Made by a program: the position numbers and the translations under genes. Below, piece after piece: positions 1-9,376 of a stretch of DNA of 64,000 bases; position 1 is the stretch's first letter, and every line of letters starts with the position of its first letter. The notes below the pieces were generated by a model. The model did no database searches. It worked only from the letters and a program-made list of their open reading frames with translations, and was not told the DNA's origin. This DNA comes from Gillisella terrae. Its GTDB lineage: Bacteria > Pseudomonadota > Alphaproteobacteria > Rhizobiales > Rhizobiaceae. The DNA is taken from positions 434,001 through 498,000 of the forward strand of contig NZ_SSOA01000002.1 in assembly GCF_004801395.1 (NCBI RefSeq), given 5' to 3'.

Positions 1-1133
1 CCCGACACCCAGGAGAAAAACTCGCGGATCGACTCGATATTGAGACACACAATGACCCCAAGCACCACGCCTGCAAATGTGCCAGCGATGCCGATTGCGG
101 CACCCGTCATGAAAAAGATACGCAACACCGAATTCGAGGTTGCGCCCATTGTTTTGAGGATGGCGATATCTCGGCTTTTGTCTTTCACCAGCATGATCAG
201 GCCGGAAATGATGTTCAGCGCCGCAACAATCACAATCAGCGTCAAAATCATGAACATCACATTGCGTTCAACCTGAAGCGCGGAAAAGAACGTCTGATTG
301 CGCTGACGCCAATCGCTGATGAACACCTGCCGCCCCGCTGCCTCTTCGATTTTCGGGCGCAGCGCATCAATATCATCAGGATTGCTCACGAAAATCTCGA
401 TGGATTGCACCAAGCCTTCCGCATTGAAGTAAAGCTGGGCTTCTTCCAACGGCATATAGATGATCGACGAATCATATTCTGACATGCCGATTTCGAATGT
501 GCCTGAGATCTTGTAGGACTTGACCCGAGGATTAACCCCCATCGGGGTGACATCGCCTTCAGGTGACACCAGTGTGATTGAATCTCCAGCTTTCAAGCCG
601 AGGTCATTGGCCATGCGCGAGCCAATCAACACGCCTTGCCCAGCCGTGAAGGCCACCATGTCACCCGTTTTGATATTGGAGGACACTTCCTTCAATTTCA
701 TCAGATCATCAGGACGAATGCCACGCACCAGCGCCCCCGTTCCAGCCCCGGCTTTGCCGGAGGCCAATGTCTGACCTTCCACCAAAGGCAGGGCCATGGT
801 CACACCGGGAACGGCTGCAAACTTCTTTGCCAGTTCGGCATAATCCGTCAAAGGCCGATCCACAGGCTGAACGATCATGTGCCCGTTAATGCCAAGGATA
901 CGAGAAATAAGCTCTGTGCGAAACCCGTTCATCACCGCCATGACGATGATCAGAGTTGCAACACCCAACATGATGCCGACAAAGGAAAAGCCGGCGATGA
1001 CCGAAATCACCGCCTCCTTGCGCCGGGCGCGCAGGTAGCGCCAGGCCACCATACGCTCAAATGCAGAAAAGGGCTTTGCAGTTGGCAACACGTCTGTGCT
1101 CACCTCTGCCGAGCTTCCGGTTTCGCTGCTCAA
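1..1133 (-). CDS. lolC: LolC/LolE-type lipoprotein-releasing ABC transporter permease (partial, C-terminus outside window)
   Basis: Inner-membrane permease of the LolCDE complex, which releases lipoproteins from the inner membrane to LolA. The translated start contains PFSAFERMVAWRYLRARRKE, then an N-terminal membrane segment (IAGFSFVGIMLGVATLIIVM), a periplasmic MacB-like domain of about 220 residues, and the first helices of the FtsX domain (MFMILTLIVIVAALNIISGL; DIAILKTMGATSNSVLRIFF). About 377 of roughly 430 codons are present; the rest runs off the left edge. I chose the TTG at 1133 because AGGAGG lies 5 nt upstream; the first ATG (1052) would cut off the conserved N-terminus, while GTG at 1113 is a weaker alternative. 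It lies 19 bp behind proS on the same strand, the usual proS-lolC pairing in rhizobia, and lolD is expected next. Family assignment is firm; lolC rather than lolE is from the neighbourhood. Confidence 0.9.
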   Translation of the reverse strand, partial: MSSETGSSAEVSTDVLPTAKPFSAFERMVAWRYLRARRKEAVISVIAGFSFVGIMLGVATLIIVMAVMNGFRTELISRILGINGHMIVQPVDRPLTDYAELAKKFAAVPGVTMALPLVEGQTLASGKAGAGTGALVRGIRPDDLMKLKEVSSNIKTGDMVAFTAGQGVLIGSRMANDLGLKAGDSITLVSPEGDVTPMGVNPRVKSYKISGTFEIGMSEYDSSIIYMPLEEAQLYFNAEGLVQSIEIFVSNPDDIDALRPKIEEAAGRQVFISDWRQRNQTFFSALQVERNVMFMILTLIVIVAALNIISGLIMLVKDKSRDIAILKTMGATSNSVLRIFFMTGAAIGIAGTFAGVVLGVIVCLNIESIREFFSWVS

Positions 1134-1152
1134 TCTAGCCTCCTATCGGCGC

Positions 1153-2475
1153 TCAACCAGCCAAACGGTTGATAGCGGCGTCGATGGTCATGGTTTCGCG
1201 TTCGCCAGTTTTTCGGTTCTTCAACTCGACTTCACCATTGGCAACCGCCCGTGGCCCTGCAATCACCTGCCAAGGCACACCAATCAGGTCGGCCATGGCA
1301 AATTTCGCGCCAGCGCGGTCATCGGTATCGTCGAGAAGAACATCCTTCCCTGCCTTGCCAAGTGCTGCGTAGATCTTGTCACACGCAGCATCGCAAGCAG
1401 CGTCCCCAGCCTTCATATTGATGATAACGGCATCAAAGGGCGCAACGGATGCTGGCCATATGATACCATTTTCGTCATGGGAAGCTTCGATAATGGCCGG
1501 AACAAGGCGAGTCGGACCAATTCCATAGGATCCCATGTGGACAAGATGTTCTTTCCCGTCAGGACCCTGCACTTTCGCGCCCATTGGCTCCGAATATTTG
1601 GTGCCGAAATAGAAGATGTGGCCAACCTCGATACCGCGCGCCGAGATGCGATCTGCTTCCGGCATGGCACCGTAAGCTGCTTCGTCGTGCATCTCTGATG
1701 TGGCCGCATAATCGGATGTCCAATCATCAAACACGGCCTGCAAACCGGCAACATCATCGAAATCGGTGTCTGCTGCCGGAATCGACCGATCCAAAAAGCT
1801 CTTGTGGCAGAAGACTTCAGACTCACCGGTATCAGCAAGAATGATGAATTCGTGGCTATGATTGCCGCCAATCGGACCGGTGTCAGCGCGCATCGGAATG
1901 GCGCGCAAACCAAGGCGATCAAATGTCCGTAAGTAAGCCGTGAACATCTTGTTATAGGAATGCAGCGCCGCTTCTTTTGTCCAATCGAACGAATAAGCAT
2001 CCTTCATCAGGAATTCGCGCGAACGCATCGTGCCGAAGCGCGGACGGATCTCATCGCGGAACTTCAACTGAATATGGTAGAGATTGAGCGGCAGACTCTT
2101 ATAGGATTTCACCGATGAGCGGAAAATATCCGTGATCATCTCTTCATTGGTCGGGCCATAAAGCATAGGACGGTCCTGCCGATCCTTAATGCGCAGCATT
2201 TCTTTGCCGTAATCATCGTAACGCCCGCTTTCCTGCCACAGCTCGGCCGATTGCAAGGTGGGCATCAAAAGCTCGACAGCCCCGGCACGGTTTTGCTCGT
2301 CACGGATAATGGCATTCACCTTATCCAGAACGCGCTTGCCTAACGGCAACCAGGAGTAGATACCTTGCGACTGCTGCCGCACCATGCCTGTGCGCAACAT
2401 AAGCCTGTGAGAGACGATTTCCGCTTCCTTAGGTGTTTCCTTCAGAATGGGCATGAAATAGCGGGAGAGACGCAT
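1153..2475 (-). CDS. proS: Prolyl-tRNA synthetase, short alphaproteobacterial form
   Basis: Class II aminoacyl-tRNA synthetase that charges tRNA-Pro in the cytoplasm. The 440-residue protein shows the class II core: [13 protein letters not shown] near residues 107-119, [20 protein letters not shown] near 140-159, and [20 protein letters not shown] in the motif 3 region, followed by an anticodon-binding C-terminal domain. It lacks the roughly 180-residue editing insertion of the E. coli type, as expected for alphaproteobacterial ProS. The frame is open upstream to 2715, but the family begins [13 protein letters not shown], so the ATG at 2475 is preferred; an ATG four codons upstream (2487) has a GGAG about 11 nt ahead of it. 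lolC follows after 19 bp. The long upstream region faces the divergent sRNA candidate at 2834. Confidence 0.97.
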   Translation of the reverse strand: MRLSRYFMPILKETPKEAEIVSHRLMLRTGMVRQQSQGIYSWLPLGKRVLDKVNAIIRDEQNRAGAVELLMPTLQSAELWQESGRYDDYGKEMLRIKDRQDRPMLYGPTNEEMITDIFRSSVKSYKSLPLNLYHIQLKFRDEIRPRFGTMRSREFLMKDAYSFDWTKEAALHSYNKMFTAYLRTFDRLGLRAIPMRADTGPIGGNHSHEFIILADTGESEVFCHKSFLDRSIPAADTDFDDVAGLQAVFDDWTSDYAATSEMHDEAAYGAMPEADRISARGIEVGHIFYFGTKYSEPMGAKVQGPDGKEHLVHMGSYGIGPTRLVPAIIEASHDENGIIWPASVAPFDAVIINMKAGDAACDAACDKIYAALGKAGKDVLLDDTDDRAGAKFAMADLIGVPWQVIAGPRAVANGEVELKNRKTGERETMTIDAAINRLAG

Positions 2476-2833
2476 ACCGACTTCCATCAATTGGGCGCTC
2501 CGTTCACTCGACGGAATCAGCCATATTTTACCTTTATCTGCCAATCTTCTAGCGGTTTCAGTGACAGATGAAAACCCGCTCTCCACCGTTTTAACACTGC
2601 GCATTGCTGCACCCTGCACCTTGGCCGAAAAAACGCCAAAGCCCACAATTAACAGACAAAATTGTTGAACAGTGCGAGCAAAAATCACATTCCCGAGCAT
2701 GCACTCAGTTACCAAACATGTCAGAAAAGTGGCAAATCGCCAAAATAGGAAAATTTAAACTTTTTTCCCAAACCTGTAACAAAAATGCAAAAAAAATAAT
2801 GACAAGCTTACGGAGTTGAGCTAGTTTGCGCTC
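2476..2833. other. Intergenic region upstream of proS
   Basis: No protein gene is supported here. Reading upstream of the proS start gives an open frame to 2715 without family similarity. The stretch must hold the proS promoter (minus strand) and, near 2799-2827, a promoter candidate for the plus-strand sRNA (ATGACA, 17 nt, TAGTTT). The 2740-2800 part is A-rich. Confidence 0.6.
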
Positions 2834-2982
2834 ACAAAAGAGGCAGAAAGCTTAAATTTCTGTCGGACTCGCGGAAAAGTCTTGGGAGGATCAGATCTTA
2901 GGCGCGCTTTGTCGCAGCCCCTTAATTGGTTAAAGGTCACGCGAAAATTGCAGAACAAGGTCTTCGGACCTTGTTTTTTTTT
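2834..2982 (+). ncRNA. Trans-encoded small RNA, candidate alpha-r9 (Smr9C) family
   Basis: A strong intrinsic terminator lies at 2954-2982: a 9-bp stem AACAAGGTC/GACCTTGTT closed by a TTCG tetraloop and followed by about nine T. No plus-strand protein gene precedes it, so it must end a non-coding transcript. A promoter candidate (ATGACA at 2799-2804, 17-nt spacer, TAGTTT at 2822-2827) would start transcription near 2834, giving about 149 nt. From memory, the rhizobial alpha-r9 family (S. meliloti Smr9C) is roughly 144-158 nt long and lies beside proS, which fits both position and size. The exact 5' end and the family assignment are inferred; the terminator is directly visible. Confidence 0.65.
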
Positions 2983-3068
2983 GCCCTCTTGATGCAATCT
3001 TGGCGATAGAGCGTGTCACCTTTTATTGTCCTCCATAAAAGGCTACCGTACACGCGGCAAAATAAAAT

Positions 3069-3118
3069 CTACTGCACACGTCCTTTAATCGGAATCGATT
3101 TAAGGACCTATGCAGTAG
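3069..3118. repeat. Palindromic intergenic repeat, diverged copy 1
   Basis: An inverted repeat beginning CTACTGCA and ending TGCAGTAG, with inner arms TCCTTTAATC and GATTTAAGGA around GGAATC. It is a diverged copy of the repeat found at 23441, 30509, 36781, 60146, 61584 and 62768. It lies just downstream of the last gene of the nuo-rnj array and could form the 3' hairpin of that transcript. Confidence 0.75.
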
Positions 3119-3145
3119 ACCGTGTGCAAAGATCGGCCGCACGAT

Positions 3146-3415
3146 TTAACGAATATCGGGCATGATGTGGGGCAAATCAGCAAAAGTGACGCCGAAATAG
3201 CTTGAGCACAAATTCCAGCCACCAACAATCAATGCCGAGACGATTGTGGTGACCACCATAACCCGGAAAAATTGAAATTTCGCAGGCGCGCTGGCCACAG
3301 TGCCTGGCACAACTTGACGCTCATCCTCCTGGGTGCGAACGCCGATGGGAAGCACCGCAAAAAGCGTAATCCACCAGACGATAAAATAGATTGCGCCGAC
3401 TGTGAGCCACGACAT
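3146..3415 (-). CDS. DUF1467 family small membrane protein
   Basis: 89-residue protein with two predicted membrane helices (WLTVGAIYFIVWWITLFAVL near residues 3-22 and VMVVTTIVSALIVGGWNLC in the second half) and the family signature LPIGVRTQ between them. DUF1467 proteins are found in many alphaproteobacteria next to mce and rnj; their function is unknown. The ATG at 3415 is preceded by GGGAGGGAAG and gives the usual short N-terminus; the frame is open to 3454 but the extension has no family similarity. It is the last gene of the long minus-strand array, 19 bp after mce. Confidence 0.85.
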   Translation of the reverse strand: MSWLTVGAIYFIVWWITLFAVLPIGVRTQEDERQVVPGTVASAPAKFQFFRVMVVTTIVSALIVGGWNLCSSYFGVTFADLPHIMPDIR

Positions 3416-3434
3416 GAACTTCCCTCCCCCGCGT

Positions 3435-3839
3435 TTACACCTGCTCGAGTTCAATCAGCGTCCCAAGAAAGTCCTTAGGATGCAAAAACAGTACCGGTTT
3501 GCCGTGGGCCCCGATTTTCGGAGCGCCATCCCCTAGAATCCGTGCGCCACCCGCGAGCAACTTATCCCGCGCCACCAGAATATCGTCAACTTCATAGCAG
3601 ATATGATGCATACCACCATTTGGGTTTTTATCGAGAAAGCTCTGAATGGGAGAGCCGGCCCCTAGCGGGTACAACAACTCCACTTTTGTATTCGGCAGGG
3701 TCACAAAAACAACGGTGACACCATGCTCCGGCAGGTCCTGTCGAGGTGACAGCTTTGCCCCCAAAGTTTCGCCGTAGCTCTTCTCAGCCACGTCAAGATC
3801 CGGCACAGCGATTGCGATGTGATTAACCCGCCCAAGCAT
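3435..3839 (-). CDS. mce: Methylmalonyl-CoA epimerase
   Basis: A 134-residue vicinal-oxygen-chelate (glyoxalase fold) protein. It interconverts (S)- and (R)-methylmalonyl-CoA in propionyl-CoA breakdown, upstream of methylmalonyl-CoA mutase. It begins LGRVNHIAIAVPDL, with the metal-binding His of NHIAIAV. Later segments are KVELLYPLG, GGMHHICYEVDDI (second metal His) and the terminal LFLHPKDFLGTLIELEQV with its acidic ligand. Two adjacent ATG codons (3842, 3839) both have GGGAG upstream; 3839 gives the better spacing. It lies between rnj and the DUF1467 gene in one transcription direction; this linkage is common in rhizobia. Confidence 0.93.
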   Translation of the reverse strand: MLGRVNHIAIAVPDLDVAEKSYGETLGAKLSPRQDLPEHGVTVVFVTLPNTKVELLYPLGAGSPIQSFLDKNPNGGMHHICYEVDDILVARDKLLAGGARILGDGAPKIGAHGKPVLFLHPKDFLGTLIELEQV

Positions 3840-3958
3840 CATTAGTCTCCCACAAAAAATCGCGCGCCAAACCTGACGCGCGATCCATATTACAGCACAG
3901 TTGACCGGATTTGTCTGGTCTAATCCGCACTCTGCGACATCTCTCTCGCAGGCACGTC

Positions 3959-5626
3959 CTACACCTTGGTGACAAACACCGTCACAACCGGTTTTTTACC
4001 CCAGCATTCATTGGCGGTTGAGCGCACAGCGCGGCGAATGCTCTCTTTCAATGCGCCCAGATCTTTACGGCGTGCACGCGGAATACTCTCCACCGCACTG
4101 AGCACAGCGTCGTAGAGGACATCCTCCATGTCGTCGCCTTCTCTGTCTTCCTCAGGCAGACCAATGGCCACAACATCGGGATCGTCGCGGAACTCAAAGC
4201 GCTCGTCCAGGATGACATTGATGGACACCTGGCCCGCAAAAGACAGCTTACGGCGCTCGCCGATGCCCATCGCCTCGAAATCACCGACAAGCTTGCCGTC
4301 CTTGAAGATCCGGCCGTGCGGCGCTTCGCCAATCACCTCGGCAGGCCCAGGTGCCAGACGCAAAATCTCACCATTGCGAAGCTTTGGAACCTGCGGCACA
4401 CCAGCCTGCAAGGCCAGTTCCTGCTGGGCCATCAAATGGGCAGCTTCACCATGCACCGGCACCAGAATCTCTGGCCGTGTCCACTCATACATCTGCAAAA
4501 GCTCATTGCGCCGCGGATGCCCCGACACATGCACCAAGGCCTCACCATCTGTTACGATATGAACGCCCTGTTCGATCAGGCCATTTTTAATGTCATTGAT
4601 CGCCTTTTCATTGCCTGGAATCGCCCGCGATGAAAACACCACGGTATCGCCTTTTGTCAGGGCGACATTGCGCATTTCATCGCGAGACAATTTTGCCAGT
4701 GCCGCACGCGACTCACCCTGGCTGCCGGTGAGAATCACCACCACTTTGTCTCTTGGAATATAGCCGTATTCATCTTCAGCAATGAAAGGTTTGATGCCTT
4801 CCATCAAGCCAAGGTCATCTGCAACCGCCACAACGCGCTTCAGTGAGCTGCCAAGCAATAGTACCTCACGGCCAGCCGCATCGGCTGCCTGCGCGATCGA
4901 ACGAATACGTCCCACATTGGACGAAAATGTTGTGATCGCGACGCGTCCCTCGGCATTGGCAATAATGTTGCGCAAGCCTTCAGACACTTCAACTTCCGAC
5001 GGCGAAACTCCGTCCCGCATGGAATTGGTGCTATCACACATCACCGCCAACACGCCTTCATCGCCGAGCGCGCGAAATGCGGCCTCATCTGTTAGAGGCC
5101 CCAGCGACGGTGCGTGGTCAATCTTCCAGTCACCCGTGTGGATAACGTTGCCAAGCGGGGTGCGAATAACCAGCGACATCGGCTCCGGAATGGAGTGATT
5201 GACGCCAACGGCCTCAACCACAAACTTGCCGACATGAACCTTGTCACCGGGTTTGAAGGGCGTCACCGGAATATCAATCCGGCTGCCTTCATAATTACGC
5301 TTTGCCTCGAGCATTCCAGCCGTGAAGCCCGAAGCGTAGACCGGAACGTTCAAGCCGGGCCACAACTCATTCAAACCGCCATAATGGTCTTCATGCGCAT
5401 GGGTGATAAAAATCGCCTTCAAGTTCTTCTTTTGCGAAAGAACATATTGAATATCAGGCAAAACCAGATCAACGCCCGGCAGATCCAGACCCGGGAAGGT
5501 AACGCCGCAATCGACCATAATCCATTCGCGGTTCTTTTTCGGCCCAAAACCGTAAAGCGCCAAGTTCATGCCGATTTCGCCAACGCCGCCCAGCGGCAAA
5601 AATACCAGTTCGTCTTCTTTTGTCAT
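3959..5626 (-). CDS. rnj: Ribonuclease J (metallo-beta-lactamase/beta-CASP ribonuclease)
   Basis: 555 residues. RNase J has 5'-3' exo- and endoribonuclease activity and acts in mRNA decay and rRNA maturation in alphaproteobacteria. The metallo-beta-lactamase zinc site THAHEDHYGG is at residues 75-84, with further motifs HTGDWKIDH and MCDSTNS. The beta-CASP region contains ILTGSQGESRAAL and VSGHPRRNELLQMYEWTRPE, followed by VPVHGE, and a C-terminal domain ends in KPVVTVFVTKV. The start overlaps the birA stop by 4 nt (ATGA), indicating translational coupling. Length and motifs are complete. Confidence 0.95.
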   Translation of the reverse strand: MTKEDELVFLPLGGVGEIGMNLALYGFGPKKNREWIMVDCGVTFPGLDLPGVDLVLPDIQYVLSQKKNLKAIFITHAHEDHYGGLNELWPGLNVPVYASGFTAGMLEAKRNYEGSRIDIPVTPFKPGDKVHVGKFVVEAVGVNHSIPEPMSLVIRTPLGNVIHTGDWKIDHAPSLGPLTDEAAFRALGDEGVLAVMCDSTNSMRDGVSPSEVEVSEGLRNIIANAEGRVAITTFSSNVGRIRSIAQAADAAGREVLLLGSSLKRVVAVADDLGLMEGIKPFIAEDEYGYIPRDKVVVILTGSQGESRAALAKLSRDEMRNVALTKGDTVVFSSRAIPGNEKAINDIKNGLIEQGVHIVTDGEALVHVSGHPRRNELLQMYEWTRPEILVPVHGEAAHLMAQQELALQAGVPQVPKLRNGEILRLAPGPAEVIGEAPHGRIFKDGKLVGDFEAMGIGERRKLSFAGQVSINVILDERFEFRDDPDVVAIGLPEEDREGDDMEDVLYDAVLSAVESIPRARRKDLGALKESIRRAVRSTANECWGKKPVVTVFVTKV

Positions 5627-6411
5627 TCTTTCCTTGGCCCATCCGGCTCGAAAAACACATCACCTGCCGCGATTGGCATGGTGCCGAGAGAGCCCCTATC
5701 GAGCAATAATAGTCCCTTATCATCGATTCCCGAAAATATACCTGAAATCGAGCGATCAGGGAGATTTACTGTGATCTTTTCACCGAGACCACAGGCATGT
5801 TGACGCCAACGCGCAATAATCTGCGAAATGCCACGTCCCTGATCCCAAAGCGCCAGCCCATCCGCCATCGCGGAAAAGAGGTGAGCAAACAGTTGCAAAG
5901 GATCAATCGTGGCACCATGTTGCGATAGGCAAGCTGTCGCATAAGGCGTATCGGAAGGCTTGGCGACAATATTAATGCCTATGCCAATCACAATGGCCTG
6001 GCGCCCGTCCGGCGTGCGCTCCGATTCAAGCAAAATGCCGCTGGTTTTTGCGCGACCAATCAACACATCGTTTGGCCATTTGATTTCCAGCGGGGGCCCA
6101 TCCAGGGGAAGAACTGCACGGATCGCGTCGTGCACCGCCAAGGCAACCGCTAAAGGCAAAGACGCCACGTGTTCAAGCGGCGCCGGGTCAATCAACAGAA
6201 GAGATGCATAGAGATTACCGCGCTCTGACGACCAAGGCCGTCCACGACGCCCGCGCCCTCCAGTCTGCCGCTCCGCCGTAATCCAGATCGAGCCTGGATC
6301 GCCTGAGCGCGCAAGTTGAAGGCAGGCCTGGTTGGTTGAATCAACCTCATCCAGCGCGTGATGTCGGAAGGCGTCGAGCGCCTTCCGACGATGTGAAGAA
6401 TAGTCGCTCAA
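5623..6411 (-). CDS. birA: Biotin--[acetyl-CoA-carboxylase] ligase
   Basis: 262 residues. It activates biotin with ATP and transfers it to the biotin carboxyl carrier protein and other carboxylases. The biotinyl-5'-AMP binding loop [10 protein letters not shown] is at residues 51-60, [10 protein letters not shown] near 111-120, and a short C-terminal SH3-like domain ends FFEPDG. There is no N-terminal helix-turn-helix, so it is a ligase only and not a biotin repressor. It overlaps nuoN by 4 nt at its start and rnj by 4 nt at its end, so it is embedded in the complex I operon. Confidence 0.93.
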   Translation of the reverse strand: MSDYSSHRRKALDAFRHHALDEVDSTNQACLQLARSGDPGSIWITAERQTGGRGRRGRPWSSERGNLYASLLLIDPAPLEHVASLPLAVALAVHDAIRAVLPLDGPPLEIKWPNDVLIGRAKTSGILLESERTPDGRQAIVIGIGINIVAKPSDTPYATACLSQHGATIDPLQLFAHLFSAMADGLALWDQGRGISQIIARWRQHACGLGEKITVNLPDRSISGIFSGIDDKGLLLLDRGSLGTMPIAAGDVFFEPDGPRKE

Positions 6412-7853
6412 TGGAAGAGCGACGCCGCTGCGGCAGACGCTGCAGTGCCCAAGGGGCCGCCGACAAACACGTAAGCGACAACAAACAGGCCCGACAGCGC
6501 AAAGACAACGCGCAATGTGGCTGATGTAGCGGCAAACTCGATCTTGGCATCGTCAAACCACATGACCTTGACCAGACGCAGATAGTAGTAAGCGCCGATA
6601 ACAGAGGCCAAAACGCCGATGATAGACAACGCATAAAGGTGCGCCTCAATCGCCGCCAGGAAGACGAAATACTTCCCGAAGAACCCTGCCAAAGGCGGAA
6701 TACCAGCAAGCGAGAACATCAGCGCCGTCAACACAAAAGCCATGACGGGACGTGTCTGCGACAGACCTGCCAGATCATCGATGGATTCGAGCGCTTCACC
6801 TTCTTTCGTCCGCATCGCCATGATGCAGGCAAAGGTGCCGAGGTTCATCACCAGATAGATCGCCATGTAGAGCAACACGCCCTCGATGCCCTGCTGCGTA
6901 CCGGCTGCGAGACCAACCAGCGCATAACCCATATGACCGATTGAGGAATAGGCCATCAGACGCTTGATGTTACGCTGACCAATGGCGGCCACCGATCCAA
7001 GCACCATGGAAGCAATCGAGATGAACACCACAACCTGCTGCCAATCGGTGGTAATTGGCTGGAAGGCCTCCATAACAACGCGCACCAGAATTGCCATCGC
7101 GCCAACCTTAGGTGCTGCGGCCAAAAACGCGGTAACGGGTGTTGGCGCGCCTTCGTAAACGTCTGGTGTCCACATATGGAAGGGAACAGCAGAGATCTTG
7201 AACGCAAGACCAGCGAGTACAAACACCAGACCGAAAACCAGCCCAATATTGGCATGACCGGCTGTCAGGACGCCAGCGATCTTGGCAAATTCGACGTTGC
7301 CGGTGAAGCCATAGACCAAAGACATTCCGTACAGCAGCATGCCCGAAGACAATGCACCGAGCACGAAATACTTCAAGCCAGCCTCGGTCGAACGCAGGCT
7401 GTCGCGGTTCAAAGCAGCAATCACGTACAAGGCAAGCGATTGCAGCTCAAGCGACATATAGAGCGAAATAAGGCTTCCCGCCGAGATCATCAGCAAGATA
7501 CCAAGTGTTGCCAACACCAACAGAACGGGCAACTCGAACTTGTCGAGATTGTTGGCGCGCGCCTGGCCTGCCGCCATCGCCATAGTGACGATGGAGCCGA
7601 TCAGAGCGAGAACTTTCATAAAACGACCATAGCTATCGGCGATGTAAGCACCGCCAAAAGCAACACCATCCGCTGGTACCAGCAAGAGCCAGGCACCAAC
7701 CACGATGAGCAACGCAACCGCCAGTCCATTCACCAGTGACGCCCGGTTCGTGAACACACCGATCATCAGCAATACCAGCGCACCAACCGCGAGCAAAAGC
7801 TCCGGCGTGGCGAGATGCAGGCTTGCAAGGAGGGTTTCAGCATTCATGTCCAT
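6408..7853 (-). CDS. nuoN: NADH-quinone oxidoreductase subunit N
   Basis: 481 residues, about 14 predicted membrane helices, one of the three antiporter-like proton-pumping subunits of complex I. The conserved core is visible: [38 protein letters not shown] (Lys and His of the channel) and [20 protein letters not shown]. Two in-frame ATG codons lie at 7853 and 7847; AGGATCG stands immediately before the first, so the second has the better spacing, but the family supports either. It is the last nuo gene and overlaps birA by 4 nt. Confidence 0.97.
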   Translation of the reverse strand: MDMNAETLLASLHLATPELLLAVGALVLLMIGVFTNRASLVNGLAVALLIVVGAWLLLVPADGVAFGGAYIADSYGRFMKVLALIGSIVTMAMAAGQARANNLDKFELPVLLVLATLGILLMISAGSLISLYMSLELQSLALYVIAALNRDSLRSTEAGLKYFVLGALSSGMLLYGMSLVYGFTGNVEFAKIAGVLTAGHANIGLVFGLVFVLAGLAFKISAVPFHMWTPDVYEGAPTPVTAFLAAAPKVGAMAILVRVVMEAFQPITTDWQQVVVFISIASMVLGSVAAIGQRNIKRLMAYSSIGHMGYALVGLAAGTQQGIEGVLLYMAIYLVMNLGTFACIMAMRTKEGEALESIDDLAGLSQTRPVMAFVLTALMFSLAGIPPLAGFFGKYFVFLAAIEAHLYALSIIGVLASVIGAYYYLRLVKVMWFDDAKIEFAATSATLRVVFALSGLFVVAYVFVGGPLGTAASAAAASLFH

Positions 7854-7864
7854 CGATCCTGTCG

Positions 7865-9376
7865 TCAGTTCACGAGGAGCGCAACATTGTGCGCAGCCTG
7901 CAGAGCAGCGGTGTAATTATGAAGCAACGCGTCCACCGAGGCAGTGGTCACATCAAAGATCGGAGCCGGATACACACCAAAGAATATTGTCAGTGCGATC
8001 AGCGGATACAGCGTGAATTTCTCGCGCATGGACAGATCCAGAAGGCCCTTGAGGCTTTCTTTATCCAATGCCCCGAAAATCACCCGGCGATAGAGCCACA
8101 GCGCATAGGCCGCAGACAAGATAACGCCGGTCGCCGCAAACAAGGCGACCCAGGTGTTGGCGCGGAAGGCACCAATCAAGGTCAGGAATTCGCCAACAAA
8201 GCCAGAGGTCCCTGGCAAGCCCACGTTTGCCATGGTGAATACCATAAACGCCAGCGCATACTTCGGCATGTTGTTGACGAGACCGCCATAGGCAGCGATT
8301 TCGCGGGTGTGCATGCGGTCATAAATAACGCCAACGCAGAGGAACAATGCGCCAGACACAAAGCCGTGGCTGATCATCTGGAACAACGCGCCCTGCAAAC
8401 CTTGCGTATTGGCAGCAAAAATACCCATCGTCACATAACCCATATGTGCAACAGACGAATAGGCAATCAACTTTTTCATGTCGTCCTGCATCAGAGCCAC
8501 CAAAGAGGTGTAGATGATCGCAATGACAGACAAAGCAAATACGAAGGGTGCGAAGTAATCGGAGGCAAGCGGGAACATCGCAAGCGAAAAGCGAATGAAA
8601 CCATAGCCACCGAGTTTCAGCATGATACCAGCCAGAATGACCGAACCCGCTGTTGGAGCCTGAACGTGCGCATCAGGAAGCCATGTATGAACCGGCCACA
8701 TCGGCATTTTCACGGCAAAAGACGCGAAGAAGGCCAGCCAAAGCACGATTTGCAGATGCTGCGGGAATTTGTGCGCAAGCAGCGCAGGAATATCCGTTGT
8801 GCCAGCATCCCAATACATCGCCATGATGGCAAGCATCATCAACACAGAGCCAAGCAAGGTGTAGAGGAAAAATTTGTAAGATGCGTATACGCGCTCCTTA
8901 CCGCCCCAAACACCGATGATGATGAACATCGGAATAAGGCCCGCTTCGAAGAAAACGTAGAAAAGCACGATATCGAGCGACACGAAAACGCCGATCATCA
9001 TCACTTCCAGAATGAGGAAGGCGATCATGTATTCTTTGATGCGCTTTTGCACCGACGTCCAACTGGCCAGGACGCAGAAAGGCATCAAGAACGCCGTTAG
9101 CACTACAAACAGCATCGAAATACCATCGACGCCAAGGTGGTAAGAGATTCCTGTGCCGAGCCAGCTTACCTTCTCGACCATCTGGAAACCGGGGTTGCTG
9201 TTGTCAAACCCGATCCACACAAAAAGAGAGACGATAAAGGTGGCGATTGTCGTCAGCAGCGCGATGTTCAGCACATTGCGGCGGCCGGATTCGGTATTGC
9301 CGTTTACCAAAAGCAGGAGCGCGACCCCTACCAAGGGTAAAAAGGTGACCGTTGAAAGAATAGGCCAATCGGTCAT
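7865..9376 (-). CDS. nuoM: NADH-quinone oxidoreductase subunit M
   Basis: 503 residues with about 14 membrane helices; antiporter-like proton-translocating subunit of complex I. Recognisable segments are [40 protein letters not shown] (the conserved channel Glu), [20 protein letters not shown] and [20 protein letters not shown]. The start codon overlaps the nuoL stop by one base (TGATG), a sign of translational coupling. The order nuoL-nuoM-nuoN is the canonical operon end. Confidence 0.98.
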   Translation of the reverse strand: MTDWPILSTVTFLPLVGVALLLLVNGNTESGRRNVLNIALLTTIATFIVSLFVWIGFDNSNPGFQMVEKVSWLGTGISYHLGVDGISMLFVVLTAFLMPFCVLASWTSVQKRIKEYMIAFLILEVMMIGVFVSLDIVLFYVFFEAGLIPMFIIIGVWGGKERVYASYKFFLYTLLGSVLMMLAIMAMYWDAGTTDIPALLAHKFPQHLQIVLWLAFFASFAVKMPMWPVHTWLPDAHVQAPTAGSVILAGIMLKLGGYGFIRFSLAMFPLASDYFAPFVFALSVIAIIYTSLVALMQDDMKKLIAYSSVAHMGYVTMGIFAANTQGLQGALFQMISHGFVSGALFLCVGVIYDRMHTREIAAYGGLVNNMPKYALAFMVFTMANVGLPGTSGFVGEFLTLIGAFRANTWVALFAATGVILSAAYALWLYRRVIFGALDKESLKGLLDLSMREKFTLYPLIALTIFFGVYPAPIFDVTTASVDALLHNYTAALQAAHNVALLVN

